A stretch of 64,000 nucleotides of DNA from assembly GCA_035527845.1 (NCBI GenBank), contig DATKZT010000072.1:4953-68952 (forward strand), read 5' to 3'. This DNA is from JAUWKC01 sp035527845 (GTDB lineage Bacteria; Planctomycetota; Phycisphaerae; Sedimentisphaerales; Anaerobacaceae). The translations under genes and the position numbers were made by a program. The notes beneath the pieces are model-generated. The model was not told the DNA's origin, did no database searches, and worked only from the letters and a program-made list of their open reading frames with translations. Positions 63,702-64,000 of the stretch are shown here, piece after piece (the first letter of the stretch is position 1; each line of letters begins with the position of its first letter).

Positions 63702-63858
63702 GAGCCTATCCTGATAACCTGTATGGAATTGTCATGTTGAGCGAAGTGAAACATCCGGCCGGTGAATGGGCAAAGGGCCCGTCTGTGGGCTTGAGATTCT
63801 TCGCTGCGCTCAGAATGACAACGACTTTCTGGTCTATAGGGGTTATTCGGATAGGCCC
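63701..63858 (-). repeat. MITE-like repeat, copy 2, inserted in the rubredoxin stop codon
   Basis: 158 bp, reverse orientation to the copy at 32616, flanked by TA (63699-63700 and 63859-63860). Ends AGAGCCTATCC and GGATAGGCCC. It contains the same TCATTCTGAGCGCAGCGAAG block read on the opposite strand. No coding capacity. Confidence 0.75.
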
Positions 63859-63925
63859 TAAGCTCGACTTTTGCCAATTTTTAGGCTATTGAACGATGGA
63901 TAGCAGATTCATTATACCAGCAAAC

Positions 63926-63979
63926 GGACTCCTGCCGATGCTTATTATTGTTTACGACAATAAGTTCGGAAAGGAGTCC
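63926..63979 (+). promoter_or_regulatory. Long hairpin covering the ribosome binding site of the last gene
   Basis: GGACTCCT (63926-63933) pairs with AGGAGTCC (63972-63979), CCGA (63935-63938) with TCGG (63966-63969), and TTATTGT (63945-63951) with ACAATAA (63957-63963) around a 5-nt loop. The Shine-Dalgarno AAGGAG (63971-63976) is inside the outer 3' arm. Confidence 0.55.
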
Positions 63980-63982
63980 ATT

Positions 63983-64000
63983 ATGCTTACTATTCCATCG
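63983..64000 (+). CDS. Start of a gene cut by the window edge
   Basis: ATG 63983 stands 6 nt after AAGGAG, and six codons are visible (MLTIPS). Nothing can be said about the product. Confidence 0.45.

Noticed and set aside
1..64000. CRISPR arrays, tRNA, rRNA and transposase genes
   Set aside because: Looked for on both strands by eye; no regularly spaced repeats, cloverleaf signatures or DDE transposase motifs were recognised.

Overview
The window looks like a chromosome piece from an anaerobic, polysaccharide-degrading bacterium of the Planctomycetota, most likely class Phycisphaerae (Sedimentisphaerales-like). This is inferred from content: many large secreted proteins built from PA14, LamG, Calx-beta, FG-GAP/VCBS and Asp-box propeller domains, a Tat-exported sulfatase and a Tat-exported Gfo/Idh/MocA protein, together with a strict-anaerobe oxygen-defence operon. 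No rRNA, tRNA, CRISPR array or transposase gene was found, so the placement rests on protein architecture only.

Region 1 (1-32616, all + strand) is a long co-directional run of secreted proteins. Two propeller families are expanded here. Family P (genes at 1, 1383, 3863, 16839 and 26108) has an optional PA14 domain, an Asp-box propeller and a C-terminal jelly-roll-like domain. Family S (21417, 23106, 24774, 31080) has an optional PA14 domain and a sialidase-type propeller with five Asp boxes. Interspersed are two exported metallophosphoesterases, a Calx-beta protein, a GH20/GH67-like hydrolase, a LamG/Fn3-like protein, a small lipoprotein and a Tat-exported oxidoreductase. A block of central carbon enzymes (HpaI-type aldolase, aminotransferase, transketolase) sits in the middle at 12671-16823.

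Region 2 (33009-42339) holds two giant VCBS-repeat proteins, a divergent GH51 alpha-L-arabinofuranosidase and an aldo/keto reductase.

Region 3 (42336-49519, - strand) is a compact sugar operon: sodium/solute symporter, fucose-mutarotase-like FucU, a UroD-fold protein, a zinc alcohol dehydrogenase, a sulfatase and a PfkB kinase. It fits uptake and catabolism of a desulfated, fucose-like monosaccharide. Region 4 (49682-57900, - strand) is a three-gene operon of LamG proteins sharing an unrecognised module of about 430 residues, duplicated inside the largest one. This module is the best candidate for a new enzyme or binding family.

Region 5 (58500-63701, + strand) is a nine-gene oxygen and peroxide defence operon: a PerR-like regulator, rubrerythrin, thiol peroxidase, FprA flavodiiron protein, desulfoferrodoxin, ferritin, a second diiron ferritin-like protein, a flavin-reductase-like protein and rubredoxin. 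Two 158-bp MITE-like repeats in opposite orientations are inserted exactly in the stop codons of two genes (at 32614 and 63699). A possible small RNA lies between the - strand LamG operon and perR. The window ends at the first codons of a new gene whose ribosome binding site is buried in a long hairpin.
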